From Xanthobacteraceae bacterium (GTDB lineage Bacteria > Pseudomonadota > Alphaproteobacteria > Rhizobiales > Xanthobacteraceae), in the NCBI GenBank assembly GCA_030036975.1, contig JASHSE010000332.1, forward strand, positions 1 to 6,674: 6,674 nucleotides of DNA, in the 5' to 3' direction. Below the pieces are notes generated by a model. It ran no database searches. It was given only the letters and a program-made list of their open reading frames with translations, and had not been told where the DNA came from. A program made the translations under genes and the position numbers. Positions 6,669-6,674 of the stretch are shown here, one piece after another. How positions within the stretch are numbered: position 1 is the first letter of the stretch; each line of letters starts with the position of its first letter.

Positions 6669-6674
6669 AATCGT

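Overview
The window is high-GC DNA with dense, well-formed coding sequence. Its gene families (an AmtB-type ammonium channel, an acyl-CoA ligase/crotonase pair, two envelope glycosyltransferases) and codon use fit an alphaproteobacterium, most likely Hyphomicrobiales (Bradyrhizobium/Rhodopseudomonas/Pseudolabrys-like). That placement is inferred from style and content; no rRNA or tRNA is present to anchor it.

Layout: (1) 39-1343, +, a complete ammonium transporter (amtB) with signal peptide and all recognised pore residues. (2) 3671-1378, -, a two-gene operon, an AMP-forming acyl-CoA synthetase followed by an enoyl-CoA hydratase-type crotonase. The two reading frames overlap by 4 bases (ATGA). 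The crotonase stop converges on the amtB stop with 34 bases between. (3) 3672-3822, a 151-base divergent intergenic region with a good candidate promoter for the ligase operon and a weak one for the gene on the other side. (4) 3823-5412, +, a polytopic family 39-type glycosyltransferase (ArnT/PMT_2-like) carrying an in-frame 15-base tandem repeat. (5) 6656-5409, -, a family 9 (heptosyltransferase-like) glycosyltransferase. It converges on the family 39 gene so tightly that the two stop codons overlap.

Three functional themes sit side by side: nitrogen uptake, activation and hydration of an unidentified carboxylic acid as its CoA thioester, and synthesis of a cell-surface glycan. Only the ligase and hydratase are clearly linked, by translational coupling. 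The two glycosyltransferases are on opposite strands and share only a general envelope-glycan theme.

I see no RNA gene, CRISPR array, insertion sequence, phage gene or defence system. The only intergenic stretches are the 151-base divergent region, the 34-base convergent gap and the window edges. This looks like ordinary chromosomal sequence. The points worth a second look are small: the unassigned ligase/hydratase couplet, the coding minisatellite in the family 39 enzyme, and the overlapping convergent stops.
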